NCBI GenBank assembly: GCA_019636555.1
Contig: JAHBXH010000001.1
Span: 186,001-250,000 of the forward strand
Source of the DNA: Phycisphaeraceae bacterium
GTDB lineage: Bacteria > Planctomycetota > Phycisphaerae > Phycisphaerales > UBA1924
DNA length: 64,000 nucleotides
Direction of reading: 5' to 3'
Shown here: piece by piece, positions 20,805 to 30,360 of the stretch
How positions within the stretch are numbered: the first letter of the stretch is position 1
Layout of the letters: each line of letters opens with the position of its first letter
Position numbers and translations under genes: made by a program
The notes under the pieces: model-generated
The model's input: the letters and a program-made list of their open reading frames with translations, nothing else
The model's database searches: none
Told to the model about the DNA's origin: nothing

Positions 20805-22331
20805 TCAAGCGTACAGACGGTGCACGCGAACGCCGACTTGTTCGAATTCGGCGCGCCGCGCCCAGATCGCTTCCTGATGCAGGCTTGACGAGATCACGAG
20901 ATCCGTTGCGCCAAGGTGCCCTGCTTCCTGCGGCGAAACCACCGGCTTGCCGAGGAACTCGATTCCCTGACGGGAAGGATCGTCGTCCACGTACGCGCGA
21001 ATCTCGCTCGAGTAGTCGCTGAGCACGTGCGCCAGTTCGATGCTGTGCCGGCCGGTCCCATGAACCGCGACGCTGCGCCCGCGAAGCGAGTCCATCACTT
21101 CACGCAGCCGCGCGTCCGCGTCATGCGGCACGGTTCCGCTGCCGACTTCGCCGGGTCGCGCCGTGAACGCCGCGGTCTTGTCGCGCGGCCATCGCCTCGC
21201 GTTTTCTTCCGCCGCCTCGTCGATCAACATCGAAACCGCCCGCAGGTGGTCGGCGATGCCGAATCGCTCCCGCACGACGATTCTCGCCTGCGCACCAATC
21301 GCTTCTGCTCGCTCCCCGGAAACGTTCGCGATTGCCGCGGCAAGATCCTCGCCCGCACTCCGCGCCGACGCCGCCGAATCGGTGGCAAGCAGCACACCGC
21401 TCACGCCGTTTTCGATCGCCTCCGAAGCGCCCGAATGTTGCGACGGGACGACACAACAGCAGCCCTCGCTCATCGCTTCGAGCATCGACACGCTCAGCCC
21501 TTCCGATCGCGAGGGCAGAACAAAGAACTCGCTCGCACGCAGAAACTCCCGGACCCTCTCGGGCGTCGCGGCGGAAACCCGCTCGATGCGCCGTGCCGGC
21601 TCGCCGCTCCTCTCCTTGATCATCCGGTCGACGGCCTCCGCCGCGGGACCATCCCCGACAATCCGAAGGGCGTGATCGACTCCGCGCGCACGGAGCGCGT
21701 CGGACATATGAATCAGCGCACTGACCCTCTTGACGTTTTCGTCCATTCGGCCCGTGTACACGATCGTCCGAATTCCCGACGCGGGCGTCCGCGTGCCGCC
21801 GGCCTCGATGCCTGTGGCAATGAACCGCACGTCGCGTTCTCGTCCGCGCCATCGCGCGCGCAGAGTGTCGGCGAGTCTCGCACTGACCGCCGCCGCTTTG
21901 TTCAAAGCCGGTTTGTAGTGCTCGATCACCCGCGCGTCATACCCGTTGTCGCTGTGCGCAAAGCCCACCAATCGAACGTCTACAAGAGAGCTTTGCGTGA
22001 GCGCGGCGCACGCGCCAAAGCAATCGCCGAGCAGGGTCGGGAACAGAACAACCCGCCCGCCCATCGCGCGTGCCGCGTCCCGGTATTCGCGCACCAACCA
22101 CTCGATTTCGCCGTTTGCGCTCTCGACCGGAGCGATCCGGCTCAGATCGAAGACGCGCACCGCCGGTTCAAGCTTTGGATACCACGGGGCGGCGTGAGAT
22201 GCCGGCCGGTGCAGCACCAGCCCGCACGCTCGTTCGCGGCTCAGCCCATTCGCGATCCGAACCGCCCAACTGGTCACGCCCCCCACCGTCATCCCGCAAG
22301 GAAGAATGATGAGCAACCCGGGCCGATTCAT
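20805..22331 (-). CDS. Glycosyltransferase family 4-like protein fused to a Rossmann-like domain
   Basis: 508 residues from the ATG at 22331, which has a GAGAGG ribosome site; the longer frame upstream overlaps the next gene and is not protein-like. The N-terminal ILPCGMTVGGVTSWAVRIANGLS is the glycine-rich first loop of GT-B enzymes. YTGRMDENVKRV, RIVGDGPA and FVLPSRSEGLSVSMLEAMSEG mark the GT4 donor-binding half, including the ExxxxxxxE motif. The last ~90 residues (RSVAVHGTGRHSIELAHVLS onwards) look like a separate Rossmann domain related to nucleotide-sugar or PglD-type domains. It probably builds an exported polysaccharide; donor and acceptor are unknown. The gene lies 41 bases after the membrane protein gene. 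Confidence 0.85.
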   Translation of the reverse strand: MNRPGLLIILPCGMTVGGVTSWAVRIANGLSRERACGLVLHRPASHAAPWYPKLEPAVRVFDLSRIAPVESANGEIEWLVREYRDAARAMGGRVVLFPTLLGDCFGACAALTQSSLVDVRLVGFAHSDNGYDARVIEHYKPALNKAAAVSARLADTLRARWRGRERDVRFIATGIEAGGTRTPASGIRTIVYTGRMDENVKRVSALIHMSDALRARGVDHALRIVGDGPAAEAVDRMIKERSGEPARRIERVSAATPERVREFLRASEFFVLPSRSEGLSVSMLEAMSEGCCCVVPSQHSGASEAIENGVSGVLLATDSAASARSAGEDLAAAIANVSGERAEAIGAQARIVVRERFGIADHLRAVSMLIDEAAEENARRWPRDKTAAFTARPGEVGSGTVPHDADARLREVMDSLRGRSVAVHGTGRHSIELAHVLSDYSSEIRAYVDDDPSRQGIEFLGKPVVSPQEAGHLGATDLVISSSLHQEAIWARRAEFEQVGVRVHRLYA

Positions 22332-22372
22332 TCCTCTCTTGTCGGCCGAGGCGTCACCAGCCCTTGATCCGG

Positions 22373-23188
22373 TTAGGGCGCTTCGGTGCGGCATTCCGCT
22401 TCGATCGCTCCCGGCAGCACGCGCACCGCGATCACGCGAACACGACGCCCGTCTTCCAGGCGGATTGTGGCGCCGGGGAGCAACGGCTCGCGCCCCGACA
22501 GCAACCGCCAAACCCAGCCGCCGACGCCGGAATCGTCCATCCCGACAAATCCCATCGCGCCCCACGAAACCGGGAATGCCAGGCTGCCGATCCCGGCGCG
22601 AGCGCCGGAAAACCACAGGCCCTTTTCGTTCGCCCGAAATCCCGTTGAAACCGCGTACACCCTGTCATCAAGAAGCCCGGCAACCCACGCTCGACCGGAT
22701 CCAAAGTGGGCCTGCAGCTCGCTGATCTCCGGCGGAATCCTTGCCGGCGGATCCCGGTTTGCGAGCCATTCCCCGAGCTTCGCCGCGATCCATGCCGTCG
22801 CCTCTTCCTCCGTCACGCGGATACGCCAGTTGTCTCCGGTCCGACGCGACCCGTCGGGCTCGAGTGTCGGACCGCCCCGAAACCGATAGGCCTCGGTAAT
22901 CAACCGATTCTCCACACGCTGCGCCATCCGACGCATTTCGGAAGCTTTTCGCGCTTCGCTCTGAAACCAGGATGGCGTTCGGAGCGTCAGGCCGTAGAAG
23001 AACGCGCAGGTCACAAAGATCGCACCGATGAGCCAAACGCCGAGCATGGCGAGGGACCCGTGCCGGCCCCTTGCCACCCTGCCAGTCGCACGCGCTATCC
23101 GCTCAACACCGGACCCGGCGTGCACCGCGGCTCGGCGAAACCGCCCGATCCCCGGTGCCGCGGCTGTTGCTGGTTGAACGCGATTCAT
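22373..23188 (-). CDS. Single-pass membrane protein of unknown function
   Basis: 271 residues from the ATG at 23188. A basic cytoplasmic N-terminus is followed by one transmembrane helix (SLAMLGVWLIGAIFVTCAFF) near residues 45-65. The exterior domain has a long helix (RKASEMRRMAQRVENRLITE), a NWRIRVTEEEATAWIAAKL segment and several beta strands. I recognise no family. It lies directly upstream of, and is probably transcribed with, the glycosyltransferase gene, which suggests a role in envelope polysaccharide synthesis or export. Confidence 0.75.
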   Translation of the reverse strand: MNRVQPATAAAPGIGRFRRAAVHAGSGVERIARATGRVARGRHGSLAMLGVWLIGAIFVTCAFFYGLTLRTPSWFQSEARKASEMRRMAQRVENRLITEAYRFRGGPTLEPDGSRRTGDNWRIRVTEEEATAWIAAKLGEWLANRDPPARIPPEISELQAHFGSGRAWVAGLLDDRVYAVSTGFRANEKGLWFSGARAGIGSLAFPVSWGAMGFVGMDDSGVGGWVWRLLSGREPLLPGATIRLEDGRRVRVIAVRVLPGAIEAECRTEAP

Positions 23189-23221
23189 CAATGTTCAGAA
23201 TATCGCGCACAACCAGCGCGC

Positions 23222-23256
23222 AAAAAGAAAGGGGACCCCGTTCGGAGTCCCCTTTC
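23222..23256 (-). terminator. Terminator of the first large paralogue
   Basis: On the minus strand a 10-base stem (GAAAGGGGAC with GTCCCCTTTC) is followed by five T residues, about 35 bases after the stop codon. Confidence 0.85.
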
Positions 23257-23291
23257 GCGCAAAAACCCAAGGGGGCTGTGAGGATCAGAAG

Positions 23292-25523
23292 TTAGAAGCA
23301 GACGAGCGCGTCGTAGGCCGCGGCGAAGACAGCAAAGTCGCTGTCGTCGGTGAAGCCGTCGAACGAGCCGTCGATGTCGCCGGCCGGATTAACCAGGTCG
23401 TTGTAGTACTTCGCGAAGAATACGAAGTCTGTGTCGTCGACGCCGCCGTCGCCGTTGAAGTCGGCGGGGCAGCCGCCGTTCGGGCCACGGTTGTTGGTGT
23501 CGATCGAGATGACGGCAGTGAGGTTGCTGCCGCGGGTGCTGCGGGCGCCCCAACGCTCGTTGGCGAAGAGAGCCGTACCCATCGTGATCGCGAGGTAGTA
23601 CTGATCGCTGTTCAGGGTGCTGCCGTTCTGGTTGTTCAGAGGCTTGCCCAGAGTGGTCTGATCAGGAGAAAGCGGGGTCTGGCCGCGGCTTGCCGCCGTG
23701 CCGTACGAGAGCTGCGCGAAGGTGCCGCCGCAGCCGTACGGACCGTCGCCGCCGCCGTTGTTGTTGTTGAAGCCGGCGCCACCGTAGCTGATGCTGGTGC
23801 CGTTGGCGAGGAGGCCGTTGTTGTTGTAGAGGCAGAAGTTCCATTCACCCACGACCGACGAGCCCGGCTGCGTGATGTCCATGTAGGTGACATCCGACAG
23901 CGGGGACGAGTCGCTCTGGTTGAACTGACCGGTCGTCGGGAGCGGGTTGGTCAGCGAGAAGCGGACAAATCCCGCGTACCGGGCACGGATGTTCAGGCTG
24001 CCCGAGGCCTGCGTTCCGCCGAGCAGCACGCCGACATCGGCGCCTGCGACGAGAGCGGGCGAAACCGCCGGACCAGCCGGGATCGTCTTGCGGTTGTTGT
24101 TGTTGAAGTTGAGCGAGTACGCGGTCGAGACGACGGGGTCAGCCGCGTTGATGGCCCAGCCGTCGCCGTAACCTGTTCCGACGACGCCGAGAGCCAAGTA
24201 GTACTGGCCTGCGGGCAACGTGCCTTCCTGGCCGGAGTACTGTTCGCCCGAGCCGACGCCGGGGCGACGCGCCACACCGTACGAAAGCACTTGTCCGTCA
24301 TTGCTGGACGGACGCGGATCCGGGCCGTCACCGCGACCTTCCGACACGTTGAAGACCAGCGACTGATCGTTGTAGATCGCGAAGGAGATCGGAACCGCCG
24401 AGCCTTCGGTGTCGATATCCATGAACGTCGTCTGCGCATACGAGATGTCGTTCTGCGTGTTGAACTTGTACCACTTGAACTTGTTCGCGGTGGTCAAGTT
24501 GCCCGACTTGGACACGATGCCGTCCGGCAGATAGCTGCCGGTGTTGAGGCTTTCCGCCGTCGGGGCCGGGGGCGAGTCCGCCGAGCCGACGAGTCCGAAG
24601 ACGTAGGCCACGGTTTGCGTCGTGCCCGACTGCACCGAGTTGATGTAGCGCAGTTCGTTGGTCGTGCCCGCCGTGCTGGCCTGCGACTGACCGGCGCAGA
24701 TGCCGTCGAAGTTGATGTCGCGTCCGTACGCCGGATTGTTCTTGCCGGGCGACGCGGGGTTTCCGCCGCTGTCCAGCTGCGCGACCGTGTACGGAGTGCC
24801 GGCCACGAACGACGCGCCGAGGAGCGCGCCGGTGTTGTTGCCGACGAGGAAGTACGTACGAGTCGTCGCGATGTTGGTCTGGAAGAGGTTGGTGCTCGTC
24901 AAGGGAGCCGTGCCGGGTGTGCCGGGCTCAAGGAACGCGGCATCCAGCCAGAGCGACGAATCGCCCGTCGGCATGTCCACGTTGCTCGGCAGGGAGATGA
25001 ATCCCGAACGCCGGGTGAAGCCCGGGCAGATGTTGGTGTCAAAGCCGGTGATCGTGAGCGTGTAGTACGGAGTCGCGCTCGTGTTCACCATGCTCGTGCC
25101 GGTGCCACCGAAGCCCGCGAACGAAGCATCGCTCGGGCGGTAGAACGAGAAGCGCATGTCCCACGCCGCGGCCGAACCCGTCAGGCCGTAGGAGTACTGA
25201 AAGCCGGTGAGGGTCCGGGTGCCCGAGTAGCCCGGCTGATAGGGACCGTTCGCCAGCGAGATGTCCTCGAGAATGTGCGAGCAGTTGCCCAGTGAGAACC
25301 GGTTACGCGTGAACGACGTCGATGCGCCGTCGTAAACGATGATGTTGATCGCGCGATCGCCGAACGCTCCGCTCGGCTGGCGAATAAACGAATCGACATC
25401 GTCGACTTCCACCTTGCTCGGCGCATTGACGCCGAGCGCCTGATCGATTTCGTCCGCCATCGCCGTCGTGCACGCAGCACCGGCCGCCATCGTCAAAATC
25501 AAACCGAGACTCGTCCTCTTCAT
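23292..25523 (-). CDS. Large secreted dockerin-like protein, paralogue 1 of 3
   Basis: 743 residues with a signal peptide (LGLILTMAAGAACTTAMA) and a GGAGG ribosome site. The N-terminal ~240 residues include FSLGNCSHILEDI and SYGLTGSAAAWDMRFSFYRP. Two later beta-sandwich units each carry a YMDI or FMDIDTEGS-type strand and an NNG-rich loop (KWYKFNTQNDISYAQTT; RFSLTNPLPTTGQFNQS). The dockerin-like module has only the two outer cysteines and ends VCF instead of VCP. No catalytic motif is seen, so it is likely a structural or adhesive extracellular protein. Two close paralogues follow upstream (25784-28018 and 30361-32595). Confidence 0.85.
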   Translation of the reverse strand: MKRTSLGLILTMAAGAACTTAMADEIDQALGVNAPSKVEVDDVDSFIRQPSGAFGDRAINIIVYDGASTSFTRNRFSLGNCSHILEDISLANGPYQPGYSGTRTLTGFQYSYGLTGSAAAWDMRFSFYRPSDASFAGFGGTGTSMVNTSATPYYTLTITGFDTNICPGFTRRSGFISLPSNVDMPTGDSSLWLDAAFLEPGTPGTAPLTSTNLFQTNIATTRTYFLVGNNTGALLGASFVAGTPYTVAQLDSGGNPASPGKNNPAYGRDINFDGICAGQSQASTAGTTNELRYINSVQSGTTQTVAYVFGLVGSADSPPAPTAESLNTGSYLPDGIVSKSGNLTTANKFKWYKFNTQNDISYAQTTFMDIDTEGSAVPISFAIYNDQSLVFNVSEGRGDGPDPRPSSNDGQVLSYGVARRPGVGSGEQYSGQEGTLPAGQYYLALGVVGTGYGDGWAINAADPVVSTAYSLNFNNNNRKTIPAGPAVSPALVAGADVGVLLGGTQASGSLNIRARYAGFVRFSLTNPLPTTGQFNQSDSSPLSDVTYMDITQPGSSVVGEWNFCLYNNNGLLANGTSISYGGAGFNNNNGGGDGPYGCGGTFAQLSYGTAASRGQTPLSPDQTTLGKPLNNQNGSTLNSDQYYLAITMGTALFANERWGARSTRGSNLTAVISIDTNNRGPNGGCPADFNGDGGVDDTDFVFFAKYYNDLVNPAGDIDGSFDGFTDDSDFAVFAAAYDALVCF

Positions 25524-25722
25524 GAATCAAACCTCCGTAACCCGGGTTGCCACCAATGAATGAAGTACCTCTCACACAGTGTCTTAAGGAATACCACAGG
25601 ATCGCCGCTTTTCGCTCCCCGGAACCGGCAGTTTCTGAGTTTTTTTTCACTTAGTTTGGCTTGTCGAGGTCTTGTTTTGGTTATGGGCGGGAGGGAGCCT
25701 TCCGGAGGTTTTTCTCCGAGCC

Positions 25723-25754
25723 AAAAAAAGCAAGGGCCACGAAAGGGCCCTTGC
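25723..25754 (-). terminator. Terminator of the second large paralogue
   Basis: On the minus strand GCAAGGGCCC and GGCCCTTGC pair around a short loop, followed by seven T residues. Confidence 0.9.
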
Positions 25755-25783
25755 GAATCGAGAACGAAAAACCTCGAACGACG

Positions 25784-28018
25784 TCAGAAGCAGACGAGCG
25801 CGTCGTAGGCCGCGGCGAAGACAGCAAAGTCGCTGTCGTCGGTGAAGCCGTCGAACGAGCCGTCGATGTCGCCGGCCGGATTGACCAGGTCGTTGTAGTA
25901 CTTCGCGAAGAACACGAAGTCCGTGTCGTCGACGCCGCCGTCGCCGTTGAAGTCGGCGGGGCAGCCGCCGTTCGGGCCACGGTTGTCGCTGTCGACCGAG
26001 ATCACAGCAGTCAGCGAGCTGCCGCGGGTGCTGCGGGCGCCCCAACGCTCGTTGGCGAAGAGAGCCGTACCCATCGTCACCGCGAGGTAGTACTGATCGC
26101 TGTTCAGTGTGCTGCCGTTCTGGTTGTTCAGAGGCAGACCGAGAGTGGTCTGATCAGGATCGAGCGGGGTCTGGCCGCGGCTTGCCGCCGTGCCGTACGA
26201 GAGCTGGGCGAAAGTACCGCCGCAGCCGTACGGACCGTCGCCGCCGCCGTTGTTGTTGTTGAAGCCGGCGCCCGCGTAGCTGATGCTGGTGCCGTTGGCG
26301 AGCAGGCCGTTGTTGTTGTAGAGGCAGAAGTTCCATTCACCCACGACCGACGAGCCCGGCTGCGTGATGTCCATGTAGGTGACATCCGACAGCGGGGACG
26401 AGTCGCTCTGGTTGAACTGACCGGTCGTCGGGAGCGGGTTGGTCAAAGAGAACCGGATGAAACTGAACCCGCGCGGACGAACCGTTTGGGCGGCCGCGGT
26501 CTGCGTGCCACCGAGCAGGATGCCGAGATCGGCGCCCGCCGCGAGCGCGGGAGAAACCGCCGCGCCGGCTGGGATCGTCTTGCGGTTGTTGTTGTTGAAG
26601 TTGAGCGAGTACGCGGTCGAGACGACGGGGTCCGCCGCGTTGACGACCCAGCCGTCACCGAAGCCCGACCCGGCAATCGCCACCGCGAGGTAGTACTCGC
26701 CCGCCGGCAGAATCCCTTCCTGACCCGAATACTGCTCGCCGTTGCCGACGCCCGGACGACGCGCAACGCCGTACGAGAGCTGCTGATTATTCAGATCCGA
26801 CGGACGTGCCGCGTCCGGACCATCGCCGCGTCCGGACGAAACGTTGAAGACTTGTGAATCGTTCGTGTAGACCGCGAACGACATCGGCACCGCCGAGCCC
26901 TCGGTATCGATATCCATGAACGTCGTCTGCGCGTACGAGATTTCGTTCTGGGTGTTGAACTTGTACCACTTGAACTTGTTCGCGGTGGTGAGGTTTCCGC
27001 CCGTCGCGACAATCCCGTCCGGCAGGAAGCTGCCGTTGTTCAGGCTCGTCGCGGACGGTGCCGGAGGTGAATCGGTAGAACCAAAGAGAGTGAAGACGTA
27101 CGAGACCGTCTGCGTGGTGCCGGCCTGCACCGTGTTGATGTACCGAAGCTCATTGGTCAGACCGCCGGTGCTTGCCTGAGATTGGCCGCTGAAGGTCGCG
27201 CTGAAGTTGATATCGCGACCGTACTGCGGGCTGCCGTAACCGGGGCTCGCGGCACTGCCGGCGTTGCTCAACTGCGCCGTGGTGTAAGGAGTTCCCGCGG
27301 CGAACGATGCCCCGAGCAGCGAACCCGTGTTGTTACCGAAGACAAAGTATGTCCGGGTCACCGCGATGTTGGTCTGGAAGAGGTTGGTGCTCGTCAAGGG
27401 AGCCGTGCCGGGAGTGCCGGGCTCAACGAACGCCGCGTCCAGCCAAAGAGATGACTCACCCGTCGGCATGTCCACCGGGGCTGTGAAATTCAGAAGCCCC
27501 GAAATCGCGGAGAAGCCCGGGCAGATGTTGGTGTCGAATCCCGTGACCGTCAGAACAAAGTACGGGCTTGCGGCCGGATTGATCATGCTCGTGCCGTCGC
27601 CGCTGAATCCCGCCATGGTGGCGTCGTTCGGGCTGTAGAACGAGAACCGCATATCCCACGCCGCGGCCGAGCCCGTCAGGCCGTACGAATATCGCACGCC
27701 CGTGAGCGAGCGCGTGCCCGCGAATGAGCTGCCGTACGGACCGGGATTGAGATTGATGTCCTCGAGGATGTGCGAGCAGTTGCCCAGCGAAAACCCGTTG
27801 TGGGTGAACGACGAAGTCGCCGTGTCGTACACGACCACCGTGATCGCGCGGTCGCCGAACGTGCCTCCGGCACTCTGAAAGCGCAGTTCTTCAAGATCCG
27901 CCATCGTCTTCTTGGGCGAATTCCGGTCGAGCAGACGATCGGTTTCATCCGCGATCGCCACCGTGCACGCGGCGCCCGCCGCGGCTGCCAAAAACATACC
28001 AACTTTCTTGCGATCCAT
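25784..28018 (-). CDS. Large secreted dockerin-like protein, paralogue 2 of 3
   Basis: 744 residues. The ATG at 28018 has a GGGAGG ribosome site, whereas the longer frame from 28216 crosses a leader region. It opens with a signal peptide (VGMFLAAAAGAACTVAIA). Domain order is the same as in paralogue 1, with ~60-70% identity by eye in the N-terminal part. The last ~220 residues are identical to those of paralogue 3. The DNA of that part (25787-26445) also appears identical, judged from matching translations in more than one frame. The dockerin-like module has two cysteines and ends VCF. Confidence 0.85.
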   Translation of the reverse strand: MDRKKVGMFLAAAAGAACTVAIADETDRLLDRNSPKKTMADLEELRFQSAGGTFGDRAITVVVYDTATSSFTHNGFSLGNCSHILEDINLNPGPYGSSFAGTRSLTGVRYSYGLTGSAAAWDMRFSFYSPNDATMAGFSGDGTSMINPAASPYFVLTVTGFDTNICPGFSAISGLLNFTAPVDMPTGESSLWLDAAFVEPGTPGTAPLTSTNLFQTNIAVTRTYFVFGNNTGSLLGASFAAGTPYTTAQLSNAGSAASPGYGSPQYGRDINFSATFSGQSQASTGGLTNELRYINTVQAGTTQTVSYVFTLFGSTDSPPAPSATSLNNGSFLPDGIVATGGNLTTANKFKWYKFNTQNEISYAQTTFMDIDTEGSAVPMSFAVYTNDSQVFNVSSGRGDGPDAARPSDLNNQQLSYGVARRPGVGNGEQYSGQEGILPAGEYYLAVAIAGSGFGDGWVVNAADPVVSTAYSLNFNNNNRKTIPAGAAVSPALAAGADLGILLGGTQTAAAQTVRPRGFSFIRFSLTNPLPTTGQFNQSDSSPLSDVTYMDITQPGSSVVGEWNFCLYNNNGLLANGTSISYAGAGFNNNNGGGDGPYGCGGTFAQLSYGTAASRGQTPLDPDQTTLGLPLNNQNGSTLNSDQYYLAVTMGTALFANERWGARSTRGSSLTAVISVDSDNRGPNGGCPADFNGDGGVDDTDFVFFAKYYNDLVNPAGDIDGSFDGFTDDSDFAVFAAAYDALVCF
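25787..26445 (-). repeat. 659-base direct repeat, copy 1 (3' end of paralogue 2)
   Basis: This tract appears identical, without indels, to 30364-31022. It starts just after the stop codon (TGA here, TAA in the other copy) and ends abruptly inside the codons for the RFSLTNP strand. Paralogue 1 has the same region with scattered differences. Confidence 0.85.
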
Positions 28019-28260
28019 AGGCCAAACCTCCCTGGAGTTCTTGCCCCACGTTCCGAGCTGAACGACTGAGAAATCGGACGCGAATACGAATAAATACCAC
28101 GGAATCCCGGAATCCGAGGCACAAACAGACAGAATTTGCGAAAATAGTTTCGTTTTTAGTGGTGGTTTGGGAGCGGTTGGGTGTGGGTGTCCGGTTCTCG
28201 GTACGGATGCGGGCACCTTCGCTGCGGGTTTCTCGGGAACGCAGTGCTCCCCATCTCGAT

Positions 28261-28294
28261 AAAAACAAACCCGCTCGCGCCGAACGCGAGCGGG
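28261..28294 (-). terminator. Terminator of the endonuclease I gene
   Basis: A 10-bp stem CCCGCTCGCG/CGCGAGCGGG with a 5-base loop is followed on the minus strand by TTTGTTTTT. Confidence 0.9.
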
Positions 28295-28361
28295 TGCGTG
28301 GGATTGGATCGGACTGGCCGGGCTGAGCCCCTTGGCCCCGCCGAACAGACCCGGGTTTGGA

Positions 28362-30113
28362 TTACGGGCAAATGAACGAGTCGTACGCCGCCGCGAACTG
28401 CACGAAGTCGCTGTCCTCCACGTATCCGTCTCCCGTCAAGTCCGCCGGACAGCCGGCGGGCATGGACGGCTCTGCACAATCGAACAGGTCGTACGCAGCG
28501 GCAAACTGCACGAAGTCGGTGTCGTCGACGAATCCGTCGCTGTTGATGTCCCCCGGACATGCCGCGACGATCGTTCCGATCACCGTCAGCGTCAGGCTCG
28601 GGCCCGCAATCGCGCCCGGCAGATTCTCGTCGCTGGTCGCGATGGTGTAGACGACCTGGTAGCTCCCGACGGGCTGAGCGCTGTCGAGCGAAACCTCGCC
28701 GGCGAGCGAGCTTCCTTCTCCGATGTTGTTCGTTGAACCGAGTGTCGTTCCGATTACCGCCACCGATTCGCTCGGTGTTCCAACGGCGCCGACCGAATCC
28801 ACATCGAGCGCGGCGGTCAATCCCGCCGTCGAACTGCGGTTGACGATCGACACGGGTGCGGTGTGAACGCCCGAATTGCGGTTGACCGTGCCGAAATCGA
28901 TCGTCTGCGACAACACGCTTGATCCGCTCACGAACGAGGGCGCGGCGTGATCGAGAATCACCGCGCTGACATTCACCGTGTCGTTCCCGTCCTGAACGCC
29001 CTGACCCGGTCCGAAACTTGTCAGGTCTGTGTTGTCGATCGTGATCGCGCCGCTGTAGACGCCGATGCCGGACGTGCTCACTCCCACGGTCAACGATCGC
29101 GTGGCGGCGCTGTAGGCAAACGCCTGTCTCGGACCGGCCTGCGCGCACGTCGCGCTTCCCGAGACCGAAATGTCAAACGTCGTCGGCGTCGCGCCGCTCT
29201 TACTCAGCGTCACGTTCTGCGTGCCAAACGCCGGCGCGCCAGTGATCACCGGACCATACTGCACGTTCACGACGGACGAGCCGTCCGCGTTCGGTGAACC
29301 GCCGACGTAGAGCGTGGAGTCGTTCGCCTGCGTTCCCCAGATCGCCCACACGTACTCCGGGTGGTCCACAAAGCCGTTGCGGTTGTTCTGATAGTGCGCC
29401 GGATTCAGCGCCTGCGAGTACACAGTCTGGTTGCGGCGGCGCTCGCGCTCGTCCGCCGGATACTGAAAGTGCCACTGGAGCAAATACGAAAGCTTGCCCA
29501 TCTTCGAGATGCCGGTTCCCCATCCCGAATCCGTCACCTGAAAGTTGCCCGTCGTCGTGGACCCGGTCGGATCGCCGTAACGAGTCGCGGCATAAAAAAT
29601 CGCGCGGGAACACTCGCCCCGATACTGAATCGGCGATGCGCCAAGCGTCGGATCCCAGAGCCCGGCGTCGAGCCCGTACGGCTTGTTGCCGCGGCTGCTG
29701 TTTACGCTCATGTTGCAGGGGCGCAGCATGTGCAGATCGCTGTACTGCGGCGCACTCGTGCTCGTGTTGCCATAACTCTCCGGCCAGGTGTGCTCGCGAT
29801 TCCACGTGATCCCGCTGTCCCAGACCGACGGCACCGAGACGCCGGTGTACACGAGGATGACACGGCTCGCGTCATTGGGGTCCTGGTCGACGACCGGAAG
29901 TCCGAATCGCGCATCGCCGTAGTCGCGCGAAATGAACCCCGTGCTCATCGCCGTCCGCAGCGTCGACTTGAGCGTGGCGCCGGTGCCGCTCACGCCGCTG
30001 TAGTAATTCGCCGGCGGGTCGTATGGATCCGCCGAGGCCGCGCCAGCAACCAACACCATCACCGCGAGTCCGACGGCTCGCTCGATACGAACGCTGCACG
30101 ACTGGTTCTTCAT
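28362..30113 (-). CDS. Secreted endonuclease I family nuclease with dockerin-like tail
   Basis: 583 residues. The ATG at 30113 begins a signal peptide (RAVGLAVMVLVAGAASA); the 24 residues upstream in the longer frame are not signal-like. The nuclease domain matches endonuclease I (EndA/Vvn type, PF04231). WNREHTWPES at 104-113 contains the catalytic His108 of the beta-beta-alpha-metal fold. SDLHMLRP and NSSRGNKPYG follow, then FYAATRYGD and ADERERRRNQTVY. This family cleaves DNA without sequence preference outside the cell. After ~290 residues come choice-of-anchor/Ig-like strands and a four-Cys dockerin-like module ending ICP. It lies between two members of the paralogue trio. Confidence 0.9.
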   Translation of the reverse strand: MKNQSCSVRIERAVGLAVMVLVAGAASADPYDPPANYYSGVSGTGATLKSTLRTAMSTGFISRDYGDARFGLPVVDQDPNDASRVILVYTGVSVPSVWDSGITWNREHTWPESYGNTSTSAPQYSDLHMLRPCNMSVNSSRGNKPYGLDAGLWDPTLGASPIQYRGECSRAIFYAATRYGDPTGSTTTGNFQVTDSGWGTGISKMGKLSYLLQWHFQYPADERERRRNQTVYSQALNPAHYQNNRNGFVDHPEYVWAIWGTQANDSTLYVGGSPNADGSSVVNVQYGPVITGAPAFGTQNVTLSKSGATPTTFDISVSGSATCAQAGPRQAFAYSAATRSLTVGVSTSGIGVYSGAITIDNTDLTSFGPGQGVQDGNDTVNVSAVILDHAAPSFVSGSSVLSQTIDFGTVNRNSGVHTAPVSIVNRSSTAGLTAALDVDSVGAVGTPSESVAVIGTTLGSTNNIGEGSSLAGEVSLDSAQPVGSYQVVYTIATSDENLPGAIAGPSLTLTVIGTIVAACPGDINSDGFVDDTDFVQFAAAYDLFDCAEPSMPAGCPADLTGDGYVEDSDFVQFAAAYDSFICP

Positions 30114-30292
30114 GTCTCTCGTTGCCTCGATGAACTGACTTGTTTCCGAGCTGCCGCAAGCTGCGGCTCTTAACAATTGTTCCACAAGAGGGCGCGTCCG
30201 GTCGTTTCAGGCGCTGGATTCCGTCGTTTTTTCACAGTTTCCGCATATTCACCGCTGTTATTGACCCGGTCTTCATTTTCGATACTCACACC

Positions 30293-30322
30293 AAAAGAAC
30301 GAGGGCCCTCTTTCGAGGGCCC
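30293..30322 (-). terminator. Probable terminator of the third large paralogue
   Basis: GGGCCCTC and GAGGGCCC pair around a TTTC/GAAA loop, and a broken T-run (TCGTTCTTTTGG) follows on the minus strand. Confidence 0.55.
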
Positions 30323-30360
30323 CCGTCGTTCAACTCATGAGACTTCCGATGCCCTGGGCA

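Noticed and set aside
24291..25295. Plus-strand frames opposite the large paralogues
   Set aside because: They repeat in the same way in all three paralogues because they mirror the coding strand, and have no ribosome site.
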